A DNA stretch of 64,000 bases from positions 23,639-87,638 of the forward strand of contig CALUXC010000007.1 in NCBI GenBank assembly GCA_944324635.1, read 5' to 3'. This stretch comes from Candidatus Avelusimicrobium intestinipullorum (GTDB taxonomy: Bacteria > Elusimicrobiota > Elusimicrobia > Elusimicrobiales > Elusimicrobiaceae). This document shows, in pieces, positions 1 to 8,375 of the stretch (position 1 is its first letter; the number at the start of each line of letters is the position of its first letter). A program made the position numbers and the translations under genes. The notes beneath the pieces are model-generated. The model ran no database searches. It had not been told where the DNA came from and was given only the letters and a program-made list of their open reading frames with translations.

Positions 1-2
1 TT

Positions 3-62
3 GTGGGCCTTGGGTGTGGTGCAGTCCGTTTACGCGCGCCGCATACGGGCATAAAAAGATGA
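3..62 (+). CDS. C-terminal end of an upstream gene, possibly radical SAM protein (partial)
   Basis: Frame 3 is open from the window edge and stops at TGA 60-62. That stop overlaps the ATG at 59 of the next gene in an ATGA junction. Only 19 residues are visible, including a GLGCGAV stretch. In the TIGR03960/TIGR03936 gene pair a Cys-ending radical SAM protein normally precedes the DUF2344 gene, so this is probably its tail. The assignment rests on context and the overlap, not on homology in the visible residues. Confidence 0.35.
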   Translation: MGLGCGAVRLRAPHTGIKR

Positions 63-754
63 TAAACGCGCCAAAAATTTATAAAATGCGTATAGTGCTG
101 CGCGGGCCGGAAAAAGGGTCCGGGCACACCAACGTTTTTAATGCAATAAGAAATATGGTGCTGGCCAGCGGGCTTGCGTTTGAACCGGCCAAAATCAATA
201 AAAATTGGCCGCGATTGGCTTATGGGCCTGCACCCGCTTTTGGACAGCGCGCGGAACGGGAATATGCGGATATTTATTTGACGCAGCCCGTCCCGGTTCG
301 GCAGGTGCAAGAAGCACTGGAAAAAGCCCTCCCCGCGGGAATGGAGTTGATTAGCGTGGAGCGGGTGCCATACGCGCTGGCTTCGGTGCAGAATCTGGCG
401 GCGGCCGCCAGGTACCGGGTGGAAGGAAATTTCGCCCTGTATGGGCCGGGAAAAACGCCGGAAGAATTTTTTAACGCTCCCCGCATAGAAATCGTGCGGC
501 GGGCGGAGAATGGCCTGACCATGACGGAAAACATTAAGCCGTATGTGGCGGGCGGGCAAACTCTTTCGCCTCGCGCCATACGTTTGACGATGCAGAGCGT
601 GGAAGGGAAATGGATTAAGCCGCAAACGGCCGTTGCCGCTTGGCTGGGGCTGGACGTCCCGCTGCAGGACGAGCTGTTTACGGTAGAAGGTTTCACGTTT
701 ATAAGAGAAGGACTCTTTTGGCAAGACACCCAGGGAGAACTTCATTTGATTTAA
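59..754 (+). CDS. DUF2344 (TIGR03936) radical-SAM-linked protein
   Basis: The protein is 231 residues. The segment starting MRIVLRGPEKG, followed by RLAYGPAP and a YADIYL strand, matches the DUF2344 pattern, in which the family reads M-R-I-x-F, then a GPALPLG-like loop, then E-Y-x-D-I. The family is uncharacterised. It commonly sits between a B12-binding radical SAM gene and the RNase G gene, and rng is indeed next. The start at 59 is chosen because it overlaps the stop of the upstream frame (ATGA). The same frame is open to the window edge, so a longer or fused form cannot be excluded, and ATG 86 is an alternative start closer to the usual family N-terminus. Confidence 0.7.
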   Translation: MINAPKIYKMRIVLRGPEKGSGHTNVFNAIRNMVLASGLAFEPAKINKNWPRLAYGPAPAFGQRAEREYADIYLTQPVPVRQVQEALEKALPAGMELISVERVPYALASVQNLAAAARYRVEGNFALYGPGKTPEEFFNAPRIEIVRRAENGLTMTENIKPYVAGGQTLSPRAIRLTMQSVEGKWIKPQTAVAAWLGLDVPLQDELFTVEGFTFIREGLFWQDTQGELHLI

Positions 755-788
755 CTATACCCCAAAAGGGGAGAGAGGACTTTTTATT

Positions 789-2243
789 ATGAGTAAAAAT
801 TTGGAAGGACAACCCACCGTAGAAGTATTGGTGAATACGTCTTTTGAAGAAACGCGTATCGCCATTTTGGAAGACGAACGCGTGAACGAACTGATTTGGG
901 AACGCCGCGGCTCGCTCAACATTGTGGGCAACATTTACAAAGGTGTTGTGGAAAATGTACTGCCCGGTATTTCCAGTGCGTTTTTGAACATCGGTTACGA
1001 AAAGAATGCCTATTTGTATATTTCCGACGTATTGGGCGGAGATAAGAAAAATATCGACAAAGTGCTCCACAAAGGCCAGGAAGTGATGGTGCAGGTAGTC
1101 AAAGACGCCATCAGCACCAAAGGCATGAAAGTGACGATGGACGTCACTCTGCCCGGCCGCTACCTGGTGCTGACGCCGCACCAAAGTTTTGTGGGCGTAT
1201 CTAAAAACATTGAAGATTCCGAAGCCCGCCACAAATTAAACGAAATCATGCAGGATTTGGCCGCCAAACACTTGGACGGCATGGGCTGTATTGTGCGTAC
1301 GGAAGCCGAAGAAGCCACCAAAGACGAGTTGGAACGCGAAGTGAAATACTTGTACCGGCAGTGGCAGTCTATCGTAAAGAAGTTTGAAGCTTCCCGCGCG
1401 CCCAAACTGCTGCACGAAGATATGGACGCCGTATTGCAGGTGGCGCGGGACGTGCTTTCCGAAAACGCCAAAGTGTACATGCTTGACAGCAAAAAAGATT
1501 ATGAACGCGTGCTGGACTTTGTGGAAAAGAACTCGCCCGATTTGGCCGACCGCGTAAAACTCTACAAAGGAAAAACGCCCATTTTTGAAGCGTACAACAT
1601 TGAACCGGAAATTGATAACCTGCGCAAAACCAAACTCCCCTTGCCCAATGGCGGCAGTATCATTATTCAGGAGGCCGAGTCCCTCTGCGCTATTGACGTA
1701 AACACCGGTAAATTTACGGGGAACAAATCGCAGGAAGAAACCGTCACCCAGACCAACATTGAGGCCGCCAACGAAATCGCCCACCAGCTGCGCTTGCGCA
1801 ACATTGGGGGGATTATCGTAATTGACTTTATTGATATGCGCAAGGCCTCCAGCCGCCACCGCGTGGTGGAAGCTTTGGCCCAGGCCGTGCATGGGGACCG
1901 GGCCAAAATCCGCATTTTGCCTATCACCCGCTTGGGGTTGGTGGAAATGACCCGCGAAAGAAAACGTGCCAGCACGGGCAGCTTTATCAGCGAAGAATGC
2001 CCCCAGTGCCACGGTTCGGGGCGTGTATTATCCGCCGAGAGCATGCGCATTAAAATCCAGCGGGAAATTTACGACCTTACCAGCGGCCGCCCCGGCGGCA
2101 ACCTGCGCGTAGTGCTGCACCCCGTTTTGGCCGAAGCTATCAAAAACCGCCAAAACGACATTGAACAAAACATTCATCGCACGCTTAAAATCCAGGCGGA
2201 TCCGCAGTTGGCGTGGGAAGATTATAAAATCGTTTTGGAATAA
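789..2243 (+). CDS. rng: Ribonuclease E/G family protein
   Basis: A 484-residue RNase G-like endoribonuclease acting in rRNA and mRNA processing. An S1 domain lies near residues 38-118 (NIYKGVVENVLPG, ending in YLYISDV). The two metal-binding Asp of the DNase-I-like site are D303 in AIDVNTGKF and D346 in IVIDFIDM. The Zn-link cysteines are in ECPQCHGSGRV. The length fits RNase G rather than RNase E, as there is no C-terminal scaffold. A GGGGAGAGAGGA Shine-Dalgarno-like stretch precedes the ATG. It follows the DUF2344 gene by 34 bases, the usual neighbourhood for rng. Confidence 0.93.
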   Translation: MSKNLEGQPTVEVLVNTSFEETRIAILEDERVNELIWERRGSLNIVGNIYKGVVENVLPGISSAFLNIGYEKNAYLYISDVLGGDKKNIDKVLHKGQEVMVQVVKDAISTKGMKVTMDVTLPGRYLVLTPHQSFVGVSKNIEDSEARHKLNEIMQDLAAKHLDGMGCIVRTEAEEATKDELEREVKYLYRQWQSIVKKFEASRAPKLLHEDMDAVLQVARDVLSENAKVYMLDSKKDYERVLDFVEKNSPDLADRVKLYKGKTPIFEAYNIEPEIDNLRKTKLPLPNGGSIIIQEAESLCAIDVNTGKFTGNKSQEETVTQTNIEAANEIAHQLRLRNIGGIIVIDFIDMRKASSRHRVVEALAQAVHGDRAKIRILPITRLGLVEMTRERKRASTGSFISEECPQCHGSGRVLSAESMRIKIQREIYDLTSGRPGGNLRVVLHPVLAEAIKNRQNDIEQNIHRTLKIQADPQLAWEDYKIVLE

Positions 2244-2251
2244 CGAACATA

Positions 2252-2276
2252 CGCCCGGCTGGGGCCGGGCGTTTCT
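2252..2276 (+). terminator. Intrinsic terminator after rng
   Basis: The stem CGCCCGGC/GCCGGGCG with a TGGG loop is followed by TTTCTT. It lies 9 bases after the rng stop. Confidence 0.75.
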
Positions 2277-2285
2277 TGTGGGCTT

Positions 2286-3965
2286 ATGAAACGTTTGTGC
2301 AAGACTCTCTTATACGGCTTGTTGTGTATGGCCTTTTCCGGCGCGGTGCACGCGGCGGATAAGGTGGATTTTATCGTCTCCGGGCGGGACAAAGGCTCCG
2401 TCTCGGCGGTGGTGTCCAACGGGAAAACCTTCGTGGACCTGCAAAAGACGGCCCGCAAGTTTGGCACGGGGGTGGAGCTGTTTGCCCAATCCAAGCAGGC
2501 CAAAATTTCTTCCAAAGGGTTTTATGCCATTTTAACGGCCCCATTGGCGGAAATTATTGTTAATGCACAACCCAAAACGCTTTCCGAGCCGGTATTTATC
2601 AAAAGCGGGAAAATGATGGTGCCCGCGGAATTCTTCACCCTGCCGGAGTTCCAGCAGGCCATGGACCGCTATGTGGAATTTCGCGACGGGGCCTTTTATG
2701 TGGAAAGGCGCTTTAACCTGGAATTTGTGGACGAACAAAAAAACGACCAGGATACGCTGCTGATTTTTAACCCCAAAAAAGAAATTTCTTATCAAACCGA
2801 ACAGTCCAATAAACATACCGTCACGGTTACTTTTCAAAATGTGGTGCTGAAAAGGGATTTGCATTCGCGCCTGCGGACGGACTTTATTTCTTCTATGGAC
2901 GTGCGCCAAGGGCGAAACGGTATTGCCGTACTGAAAGTGGTATTGGGCAAAAAAGCGAAAGATTGGAGTTTTTCTAAGGTGGACGGCAAGCTGGTGTTCC
3001 GTGCCGGAGCTCAGGCGGGTGTGCCCGTGTTGGCGCCCTCCGCTCCGCAAACGGTAATCAAGCCCGAGCCTGCGCCCGCGCCGCAAACGGTGCCCGCGGC
3101 TAAAATTTTGCCTGCCAATGAAAAACCTTCCGTTTTGATGGAAGATGACGACGTGGAGGAAATGAGCCCCGCCCAGGCCAAACCCGCTGTTATTAAAGCC
3201 GAAAAGCCGGCCCCCGCACCCAAGCCGGTGCCGGTAATTAAAACCGAGCCGGACCCGCTTTCCATGCGCTCTGCACATAAAAAAATGCGCATTGTGGTGG
3301 ACCCCGGCCATGGCGGGAAAGACCCCGGCGCCGTGCGCAGCCGCTACCGCGAAAAAGATTGGAACCTGGACGTAGCCAAAGAATTGGCGCGCTTGCTTAA
3401 GAAAGGCGGATTTGAAGTGAAAATGACCCGCGAAAAGGACACTTTTATCGCCCTTTCCGAACGTTCCAAAATGGCCAATCAGTTCAAGGCGGACTTGTTT
3501 GTATCCATTCACACCAACGCTTCCAAGAACCGCCATGCCAACGGATTTCAGGTATATTTCCGCTCCGAAAAAGCGACCGACAAAGAAGCCGCCGAAGTGG
3601 CCGCGTTGGAAAACGAAGCCATGCAATATGAAGAGGTGCATTATAATTTTGTGGACGCGTTGTTACAGTCTTTGGCCAAAAACGAGTATATTAACGAAAG
3701 CTCCAAACTGGCCGGCTATGTGCGAAATGCCGTTTATAAACAACCCGGAATCGGCATAGCGGTAAATCAAAACAACAGCGTCCGCCAGGCCAACTTCTAC
3801 GTGTTAAAAGGTGTAAACAGCCCGGCTATTTTGGTGGAAATGGGATACATTAGCAGCAGTAAGGACCGTTCCCGCCTGGCCAATGCCACCGTGCGCGACC
3901 GCACGGCAAAAGGGATATATACCGGGATTGTGAATTACGCCAAGAAAGAAGGCTGGATAGATTAA
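2286..3965 (+). CDS. AMIN-domain N-acetylmuramoyl-L-alanine amidase
   Basis: A 559-residue exported amidase that cleaves the amide between MurNAc and the stem peptide. Residues 1-24 form a signal peptide ending HAA. The N-terminal half looks like an AMIN-type beta domain. A Pro/Ala/Lys-rich linker covers about residues 245-325. The Amidase_3 catalytic domain starts near residue 334. The expected zinc ligands are visible: H342 (DPGHGG), E356 (REKD), H409 (SIHTN) and the catalytic E518 (VEMGY). It probably works in septal peptidoglycan splitting like AmiC. The gene is monocistronic, with terminators on both sides. Confidence 0.9.
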   Translation: MKRLCKTLLYGLLCMAFSGAVHAADKVDFIVSGRDKGSVSAVVSNGKTFVDLQKTARKFGTGVELFAQSKQAKISSKGFYAILTAPLAEIIVNAQPKTLSEPVFIKSGKMMVPAEFFTLPEFQQAMDRYVEFRDGAFYVERRFNLEFVDEQKNDQDTLLIFNPKKEISYQTEQSNKHTVTVTFQNVVLKRDLHSRLRTDFISSMDVRQGRNGIAVLKVVLGKKAKDWSFSKVDGKLVFRAGAQAGVPVLAPSAPQTVIKPEPAPAPQTVPAAKILPANEKPSVLMEDDDVEEMSPAQAKPAVIKAEKPAPAPKPVPVIKTEPDPLSMRSAHKKMRIVVDPGHGGKDPGAVRSRYREKDWNLDVAKELARLLKKGGFEVKMTREKDTFIALSERSKMANQFKADLFVSIHTNASKNRHANGFQVYFRSEKATDKEAAEVAALENEAMQYEEVHYNFVDALLQSLAKNEYINESSKLAGYVRNAVYKQPGIGIAVNQNNSVRQANFYVLKGVNSPAILVEMGYISSSKDRSRLANATVRDRTAKGIYTGIVNYAKKEGWID

Positions 3966-3972
3966 CCATAAA

Positions 3973-3997
3973 CCCGCCGCTAAGCGGCGGGTTTTTT
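3973..3997 (+). terminator. Intrinsic terminator after amidase gene
   Basis: The stem CCCGCCGC/GCGGCGGG with a TAA loop is followed by six T. Confidence 0.9.
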
Positions 3998-4029
3998 ATA
4001 ACAGATCCGTTTGAAACGCTTAAAAACAG

Positions 4030-4572
4030 ATGAAACAGTATTTTTCTTTATTTTGGATTTTTGCCAAAATCGGCACGTTCACGCTGGGCGGCGGATACGC
4101 CATGCTGCCGCTGATTGAACGGGAGCTGGTGGACGGAAAAGGCTGGCTGGAGCGGCGCGAGTTTTTGGATTGTGTGGCCGTTGCGCAGGCGGCGCCCGGC
4201 ATTTTGGCCATTAACGTGGCCATTTTGGCGGGATACAAAATAAAAGGCTTCTGGGGAAGCACGGTGGCTTCTTTGGGGGCGGCGCTTCCTTCTTTTGTAA
4301 TTATTTTGCTGATTGCGCTTTTCTTCCGCGGGTATGAACACAACCCCGTGGTGCGCCGCGTGTTTATGGGGGTGCGCCCGGCGGTGGTGGCCTTGATTGC
4401 GGTGCCGGTGTTTAATTTGTCCAAAATGGCGGGGATTAATTTCAAAACCGTGTGGATACCGCTGGTGTGTGCGGGGCTTGTGTGGTTGCTTAAAGTGTCG
4501 CCCGTCTATATTGTGTTGGCGGCGGGCTTGGGCGGATTTTTGTTCTCTCGTTCCAAAAGGAGGACCCCGTGA
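4030..4572 (+). CDS. Chromate transporter family protein, first subunit
   Basis: A 180-residue integral membrane protein of the short-chain CHR family. The signature GGGYAMLPLIERE is near residues 18-30, with QAAPG and several hydrophobic segments. Short CHR proteins work as pairs of homologous halves with opposite topology, and the second half is the next gene. The substrate is unproven: family members export chromate, but in many anaerobes the role is unknown. The stop overlaps the GTG start of the partner. Confidence 0.85.
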   Translation: MKQYFSLFWIFAKIGTFTLGGGYAMLPLIERELVDGKGWLERREFLDCVAVAQAAPGILAINVAILAGYKIKGFWGSTVASLGAALPSFVIILLIALFFRGYEHNPVVRRVFMGVRPAVVALIAVPVFNLSKMAGINFKTVWIPLVCAGLVWLLKVSPVYIVLAAGLGGFLFSRSKRRTP

Positions 4573-5093
4573 TTTATTGGCAGCTTTTTGCGACGTTTTT
4601 CAAAATCGGTCTATTTAATTTCGGCGGCGGATACGCCATGATTTCGTTTATCCAAAACGAAGTGGTGCACAAGCATGCGTGGCTGAGCGTGTCGGAATTT
4701 ACCGACATAGTGGCCGTCAGCCAGGTGACGCCCGGCCCGGTGGGTATCAATTTGGCCACCTATACGGGGTATACGGCGGCGGACGGCGTATTGGGGGCGG
4801 CAGTGGCAACGTTTGCCGTGTGCCTGCCTTCGTTTATTTTGATGTTGGCGGTAAGCCGGTATTTTTTGAAATACCGTAATTCCCCTTCCGTAGAAGCCGT
4901 TTTTTCGGGCTTGCGCCCGGCGGTGATAGGCCTGATTGCGGCGGCGGCGTTGGTGCTGTGCAACGGCGAAAATTTTGTGGATTATAAAAGCTTGCTTTTC
5001 TTTTTGGGGGCTTTTGTGGCGGTGTGGAAATTTAAGGCGGGGCCTATCGGCGTGATTGCCGCGTGCGGGGTGCTGGGGTGGATAGTGTATTAA
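4569..5093 (+). CDS. Chromate transporter family protein, second subunit
   Basis: A 174-residue membrane protein homologous to the preceding one: FNFGGGYAMISF near residue 20, then TPGPVGINLATYTGY. The GTG start at 4569 overlaps the upstream TGA by four bases (GTGA), so the two halves are translationally coupled. Together they probably form one heterodimeric CHR transporter. The N-terminal segments of the two genes align closely, as expected for paralogous halves. Confidence 0.85.
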   Translation: MIYWQLFATFFKIGLFNFGGGYAMISFIQNEVVHKHAWLSVSEFTDIVAVSQVTPGPVGINLATYTGYTAADGVLGAAVATFAVCLPSFILMLAVSRYFLKYRNSPSVEAVFSGLRPAVIGLIAAAALVLCNGENFVDYKSLLFFLGAFVAVWKFKAGPIGVIAACGVLGWIVY

Positions 5094-5134
5094 AAGATAG
5101 CCTTATCTAACTTTATTTTTTATAAATTAAAACA

Positions 5135-5172
5135 TAAATATCCGTATTTCTTAGACGGGTATTTATTTTTTT
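5135..5172 (+). terminator. Intrinsic terminator after chromate transporter pair
   Basis: An 11-pair stem (TAAATATCCGT against ACGGGTATTTA, one G-T pair) is followed by a run of T. It sits in the AT-rich gap before the 5226 gene. Confidence 0.65.
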
Positions 5173-5182
5173 GTAAAAATAC

Positions 5183-5211
5183 TTGTTAGTTTTTCCTAAC
5201 TTTGTTATAAT
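5183..5211 (+). promoter_or_regulatory. Sigma-70-type promoter for the 5226 gene
   Basis: TTGTTA at 5183-5188 and TATAAT at 5206-5211 are separated by 17 bases. Transcription would start near 5218, only about 8 bases before the ATG, and there is no Shine-Dalgarno sequence in between. Confidence 0.65.
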
Positions 5212-5225
5212 GTTTATACAAACCT

Positions 5226-5999
5226 ATGAACATATTTCAACTTGGCAACAAAACTCTTTTGGCCGCCTGCTTGGCGGCCGGTGCGTGCGGAGCGTTAAGC
5301 GCTCAAACGCCGGCGGGCGTACAGCCCGCCTTGGAACGGGCCGCTTTGCAGGCCCGTCAGAACTACCGGCAATTTCGGCCGGTGGCGGAAATTAGCTTTG
5401 AATGGACCAAGCCCGTTTATTTAAGCGACATGGTGCACCGCCGCCGCCCCGGGTTTCGGGAAACATTAATAGATGTAAAACACAAAACCACGCATTGCCG
5501 CGGGGTGCTGGGGGAGGGAACGTCCCGCGTGTTTACGCCGTCCGTTTGCCTCCGGGCGCCTAAAGGGTACACCTTAAAACAAATGCGCTTGCGCTTTGCC
5601 AACGGCAAAACCGGCACCGGAAGTGCCCGAAGCGTGCAGGTGAAGGGCGATTTGGCGGAAATTGTGGTCTCGGCCGATTTGACCGAAGGCATAAAAGGCG
5701 CGCCTTTGGCGGCCGTAGCCGAGGGGAAAACCCTGCGCGAGGCCTATGGCGCCGGCGTACAAAATGCGTTGGTACAGTTTTTTATGAGTCGGGGGGTAAT
5801 ATCCGCTCGTTCCAGTCGTTTGACGGGCGTCAAAAACACCTTGCGGGTGGGTGATCCGTTCTACTATAACGGGAAATTGGTGGCCCTGGTTAACCGGGTG
5901 CCTTCCCGCCTGCCGGTATCGTTGTGGGGCGGTGTGTCGGAAGACGGGCTTTCCTTGGTGCGCGTACAGCACGGGGGAGGCCTGTTGGCTGAAAAATAA
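5226..5999 (+). CDS. Exported trypsin-like protein lacking catalytic residues
   Basis: A 257-residue exported protein with a signal peptide ending GALSAQ at about residue 27. Two stretches resemble chymotrypsin-fold landmarks. C91 to C108 (starting CRGVLGEG, ending TPSVC) matches the C42-C58 loop that usually ends AAHC, with Val where the catalytic His would be. GDPFYYNGKLVALV (from G209) matches GDSGGP...NGxLVGIV, with Pro where the nucleophile Ser would be. If the fold is right, this is a pseudoprotease. The fold call is inference from two motifs. The ATG has no clear ribosome-binding site. A terminator follows at 6044. Confidence 0.5.
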   Translation: MNIFQLGNKTLLAACLAAGACGALSAQTPAGVQPALERAALQARQNYRQFRPVAEISFEWTKPVYLSDMVHRRRPGFRETLIDVKHKTTHCRGVLGEGTSRVFTPSVCLRAPKGYTLKQMRLRFANGKTGTGSARSVQVKGDLAEIVVSADLTEGIKGAPLAAVAEGKTLREAYGAGVQNALVQFFMSRGVISARSSRLTGVKNTLRVGDPFYYNGKLVALVNRVPSRLPVSLWGGVSEDGLSLVRVQHGGGLLAEK

Positions 6000-6043
6000 A
6001 CGTTCTTCCTCTCCTAAGCCAGGGACGAGGGGGTCTCCTATAA

Positions 6044-6075
6044 ACCGTCGGCACTCGGGGTGCCGGCGGTTTTTT
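6044..6075 (+). terminator. Intrinsic terminator after the 5226 gene
   Basis: The stem ACCGTCGGCA/TGCCGGCGGT is followed by six T. Confidence 0.8.
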
Positions 6076-6083
6076 GCATAATA

Positions 6084-6110
6084 AAAACCCCGGCCGTATG
6101 ACCGGGGGAA
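6084..6110 (-). terminator. Intrinsic terminator for the 6114-6818 gene
   Basis: Read on the minus strand, a CCCCGGTC...GGCCGGGG hairpin is followed by T-rich sequence. It lies immediately after the minus-strand stop. Confidence 0.7.
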
Positions 6111-6113
6111 AAA

Positions 6114-6818
6114 TTAGTGGGAGGTTTGTTCGCCTTCGCTTGAGGTTTGGGCTTCGGCCTCTTGCGGCCGGGTTTTTTCTTCAGGCTCCGTTTCTTCCTT
6201 ATACGTCAGTTCCACTTCGGCAAAGACGGCGCCTTTGTTGTCGTTTAACCAGCGGCGGTGGCTTTTGTAATCGGGGCAGAACTGCGCTACCAGCTGCCAG
6301 TATTCCTGCCCATGATTCATGTGTACCAAGTGGCACAGTTCGTGCACCATCAGGTAATCCTGCACCGCCAGCGGCATTTTGATAATGCGGTAAGAATAGT
6401 TGATATTCTTTTTGCCCGAACAGCTGGCCCAGCAGGTTTTTTGGTCTTTAATGACGATATTGTTGTATTCTACGCCAATTTTTTCCGCCCATTCTTTGGT
6501 TTTGGCCTTCAGGGTTTCGTTGGCTTTGTTTCGCAGCCAATCGGTAACCAGGGCCCCGGGGTCGGAGTTTTTGGACTGCAGATAGATGTGGAACACCGTC
6601 CCGTCAAAAGCCACGCCTTCTTCCTGGTCGGGCGTTAGGTACATGCGGGCTTCAAACAAGTCCCCGTTATAGAGCACTTTGTTGCCGTCGGCGGGTGTTT
6701 GGGCCGCGCCGGAAGGGGCGCCTTGCGCGTCGGGCTTGCCGAACACTTCGGGCAGCTCTTTTTTGAGCCGTTCTATAAATAGTTTTACGTCGCTGATGAC
6801 GGTCTGTGTATCTGCCAT
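6114..6818 (-). CDS. YgjP/SprT-like zinc metallopeptidase domain protein (DUF45)
   Basis: A 234-residue soluble protein. The C-terminal half carries HELCHLVHMNHGQEYW, the HExxH zinc site plus a downstream His typical of YgjP-like (DUF45/M48-related) domains. It is preceded by the family's CWASCS and the INYSYRI strand. The tail is Glu/Thr-rich and charged. The start at 6818 (MADTQTV) is preferred over an upstream in-frame ATG at 6908, because the latter lies inside gcvT and the divergent promoter ends only 8 bases before 6818. There is no Shine-Dalgarno sequence. The cellular substrate is unknown. Confidence 0.75.
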   Translation of the reverse strand: MADTQTVISDVKLFIERLKKELPEVFGKPDAQGAPSGAAQTPADGNKVLYNGDLFEARMYLTPDQEEGVAFDGTVFHIYLQSKNSDPGALVTDWLRNKANETLKAKTKEWAEKIGVEYNNIVIKDQKTCWASCSGKKNINYSYRIIKMPLAVQDYLMVHELCHLVHMNHGQEYWQLVAQFCPDYKSHRRWLNDNKGAVFAEVELTYKEETEPEEKTRPQEAEAQTSSEGEQTSH

Positions 6819-6824
6819 ATATAC

Positions 6825-6856
6825 ATTGTATAAAAAACGGTTAAATTTTATACAAT
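6825..6856. promoter_or_regulatory. Symmetrical divergent promoter (gcvT and metallopeptidase gene)
   Basis: A perfect 11-base inverted repeat, ATTGTATAAAA / TTTTATACAAT, with a 10-base spacer. On each strand it gives TTGTAT, 17 bases, TATACA, so one arm serves as -35 for one gene and -10 for the other. Both genes could be driven from the same 32 bases, and only one polymerase could bind at a time. Confidence 0.6.
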
Positions 6857-6880
6857 GGTCGTATACTTTTGGAGGTTTTT

Positions 6881-7963
6881 GTGACCCACACCGATTTGCA
6901 AAAAACACCCCTCTGCGCAGCCTGCGAACGCGCCGGCGGCAAGATGGTGGATTTTCACGGGTGGCTCTTGCCCGTGCAGTTTGAAGGAATTATTGCCGAA
7001 CACAAAGCCGTGCGCGAAGCCGCCGGCATGTTTGACGTTTCCCATATGGGGCAGATTTTTGTGGAAGGCAAAGACGCCTGGCCCTTTTTGCAATATATTA
7101 ACTGCAATAACATCAAAAACGAACCCGGCGCCGGGGTGTATTCCCATATTTTGACCGAAAAAGGCACGATTATTGACGATGCCATTTCGTTCTGTTTAAC
7201 GCCCGAAAAATTTTTGGTGGTGGTAAACGCCGCGTGCATTGAACAGGATTTTGCCTGGTTTGAAAAACAGGCCAAACAGTTTGACGTAACCGTCCGAAAC
7301 GAAAGCGCCCAGTGGGGCATGATTGCCTTGCAGGGGCCGGAAGCCTTGGACCATGCGGCCAAACTGTTGCCGCAAGCCAAGGAAGTGGCGCGGTTTCATA
7401 TTGCCGAAATTGAACTGTTTGGAGCCAAAGGCTACCTGACCCGCACCGGATATACCGGCGAGGACGGGGTGGAAATTATGCTTCCCGGGGAAAAAATTGA
7501 ACAGCTTTGGAACGCCCTTTTGGCTCAAGGCGTAAAGCCCTGCGGCTTAGGCGCGCGGGACGTGCTTCGCCTGGAAGCAGGGTACCTGCTTAACGGAGCC
7601 GATGCCGACCAGACCCGCACCCCGTATGAAGCGGCTTGCGGCTGGGTGGTGAAACTGGCCAAAGAAAATTTTGTAGGGAAAGATGCGCTGGCGGCGCAAA
7701 AAGCACAGGGGGTAAAAGAAAAACTGACCGGCTTTGTGCTTAAAAGCCCCGGCGTGCCGCGCGCAGGATGCAAGGTATTTGTCGGCGCGGAAGAAAAAGG
7801 AGTGCTGACCAGCGGAACGTTTTCGCCGTTATTTAAGGGAATAGCCGTGGGCTATTTGGCGGCGGACGCGGCCGTGCCGGGCAGCGAAGTGGAAATAGAA
7901 ATCCACGGCAGACGGGCCAAGGCCGAAGTGGTCAAAACGCCCTTTTATAAAAACCGAGTTTAA
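6881..7963 (+). CDS. gcvT: Glycine cleavage system T protein (aminomethyltransferase)
   Basis: A 360-residue tetrahydrofolate-dependent aminomethyltransferase. It takes the aminomethyl group from lipoyl-GcvH, releases ammonia and forms 5,10-methylene-THF. Family landmarks are MFDVSHMGQ, TGYTGEDGVEIM and LGARDVLRLEAGYLL. The GTG at 6881 is chosen as start because a GGAGG lies 5 bases upstream; an in-frame TTG at 6869 overlaps that site. It is the first gene of gcvT-gcvH-gcvPA-gcvPB. The leader is too short for a glycine riboswitch. Confidence 0.95.
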   Translation: MTHTDLQKTPLCAACERAGGKMVDFHGWLLPVQFEGIIAEHKAVREAAGMFDVSHMGQIFVEGKDAWPFLQYINCNNIKNEPGAGVYSHILTEKGTIIDDAISFCLTPEKFLVVVNAACIEQDFAWFEKQAKQFDVTVRNESAQWGMIALQGPEALDHAAKLLPQAKEVARFHIAEIELFGAKGYLTRTGYTGEDGVEIMLPGEKIEQLWNALLAQGVKPCGLGARDVLRLEAGYLLNGADADQTRTPYEAACGWVVKLAKENFVGKDALAAQKAQGVKEKLTGFVLKSPGVPRAGCKVFVGAEEKGVLTSGTFSPLFKGIAVGYLAADAAVPGSEVEIEIHGRRAKAEVVKTPFYKNRV

Positions 7964-7979
7964 CCCAAAGGAGAAAAAC

Positions 7980-8360
7980 ATGCATAACGAAGAAAATTGC
8001 CGTTTTGCCAAAACGCACGAATGGGCCCATGTGGAAGGCGACATTGCCACCGTGGGCATCAGCAACCACGCGCAGGAAGAAATCAGCGATATCGTATTTG
8101 TGGACTTGCCTAAAGTGGGCCAGCAAGTAACGGCGGGCCAGAACTGCTGCGTGATTGAATCGGTTAAATCCGCTTCCGAAATTTATGCGCCCGTCAGCGG
8201 GGAAGTGGTGGAAGTGAACTCCGCCTTGGTCAACGATCCTGCCCTCGTCAACCGCGAACCGCACGGCAACGGATGGCTGTTCAAAGTAAAAATGACGGCC
8301 CCCGCCGAATACGAAAACCTGTTGGACCTCAACGCTTACAACGCCACTCTTAAAAAATAA
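7980..8360 (+). CDS. gcvH: Glycine cleavage system H protein (lipoyl carrier)
   Basis: A 126-residue lipoyl-domain protein that shuttles the aminomethyl and dihydrolipoyl groups between the P, T and L proteins. The lipoylated lysine is K63 in ESVKSASEIYAP. The N-terminal AKTHEWAHVEGD and the GNGWLFKVKM strand are typical, and the length is normal. AAAGGAG precedes the ATG. It lies 16 bases after gcvT. The lipoate-attaching enzyme needed to activate it is encoded three genes downstream. Confidence 0.96.
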   Translation: MHNEENCRFAKTHEWAHVEGDIATVGISNHAQEEISDIVFVDLPKVGQQVTAGQNCCVIESVKSASEIYAPVSGEVVEVNSALVNDPALVNREPHGNGWLFKVKMTAPAEYENLLDLNAYNATLKK

Positions 8361-8375
8361 GCGGAAAAAATATAG

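Noticed and set aside
2532..3641. 369-codon open frame on the minus strand
   Set aside because: It is antisense to the AMIN-amidase gene. Long antisense frames recur throughout the window because of codon bias and show no family motifs.
5255..5285. GGCCGCC...GGCGGCC hairpin with a CTGCTTGG core resembling the tRNA-linked hairpins
   Set aside because: It lies inside the signal peptide codons of the 5226 gene, and alanine/leucine codons explain the sequence. The flanking bases of the repeat are absent.
6881..8360. Glycine riboswitch before gcvT
   Set aside because: Only about 60 bases separate the divergent starts and the promoter occupies most of them, so there is no room for an aptamer.
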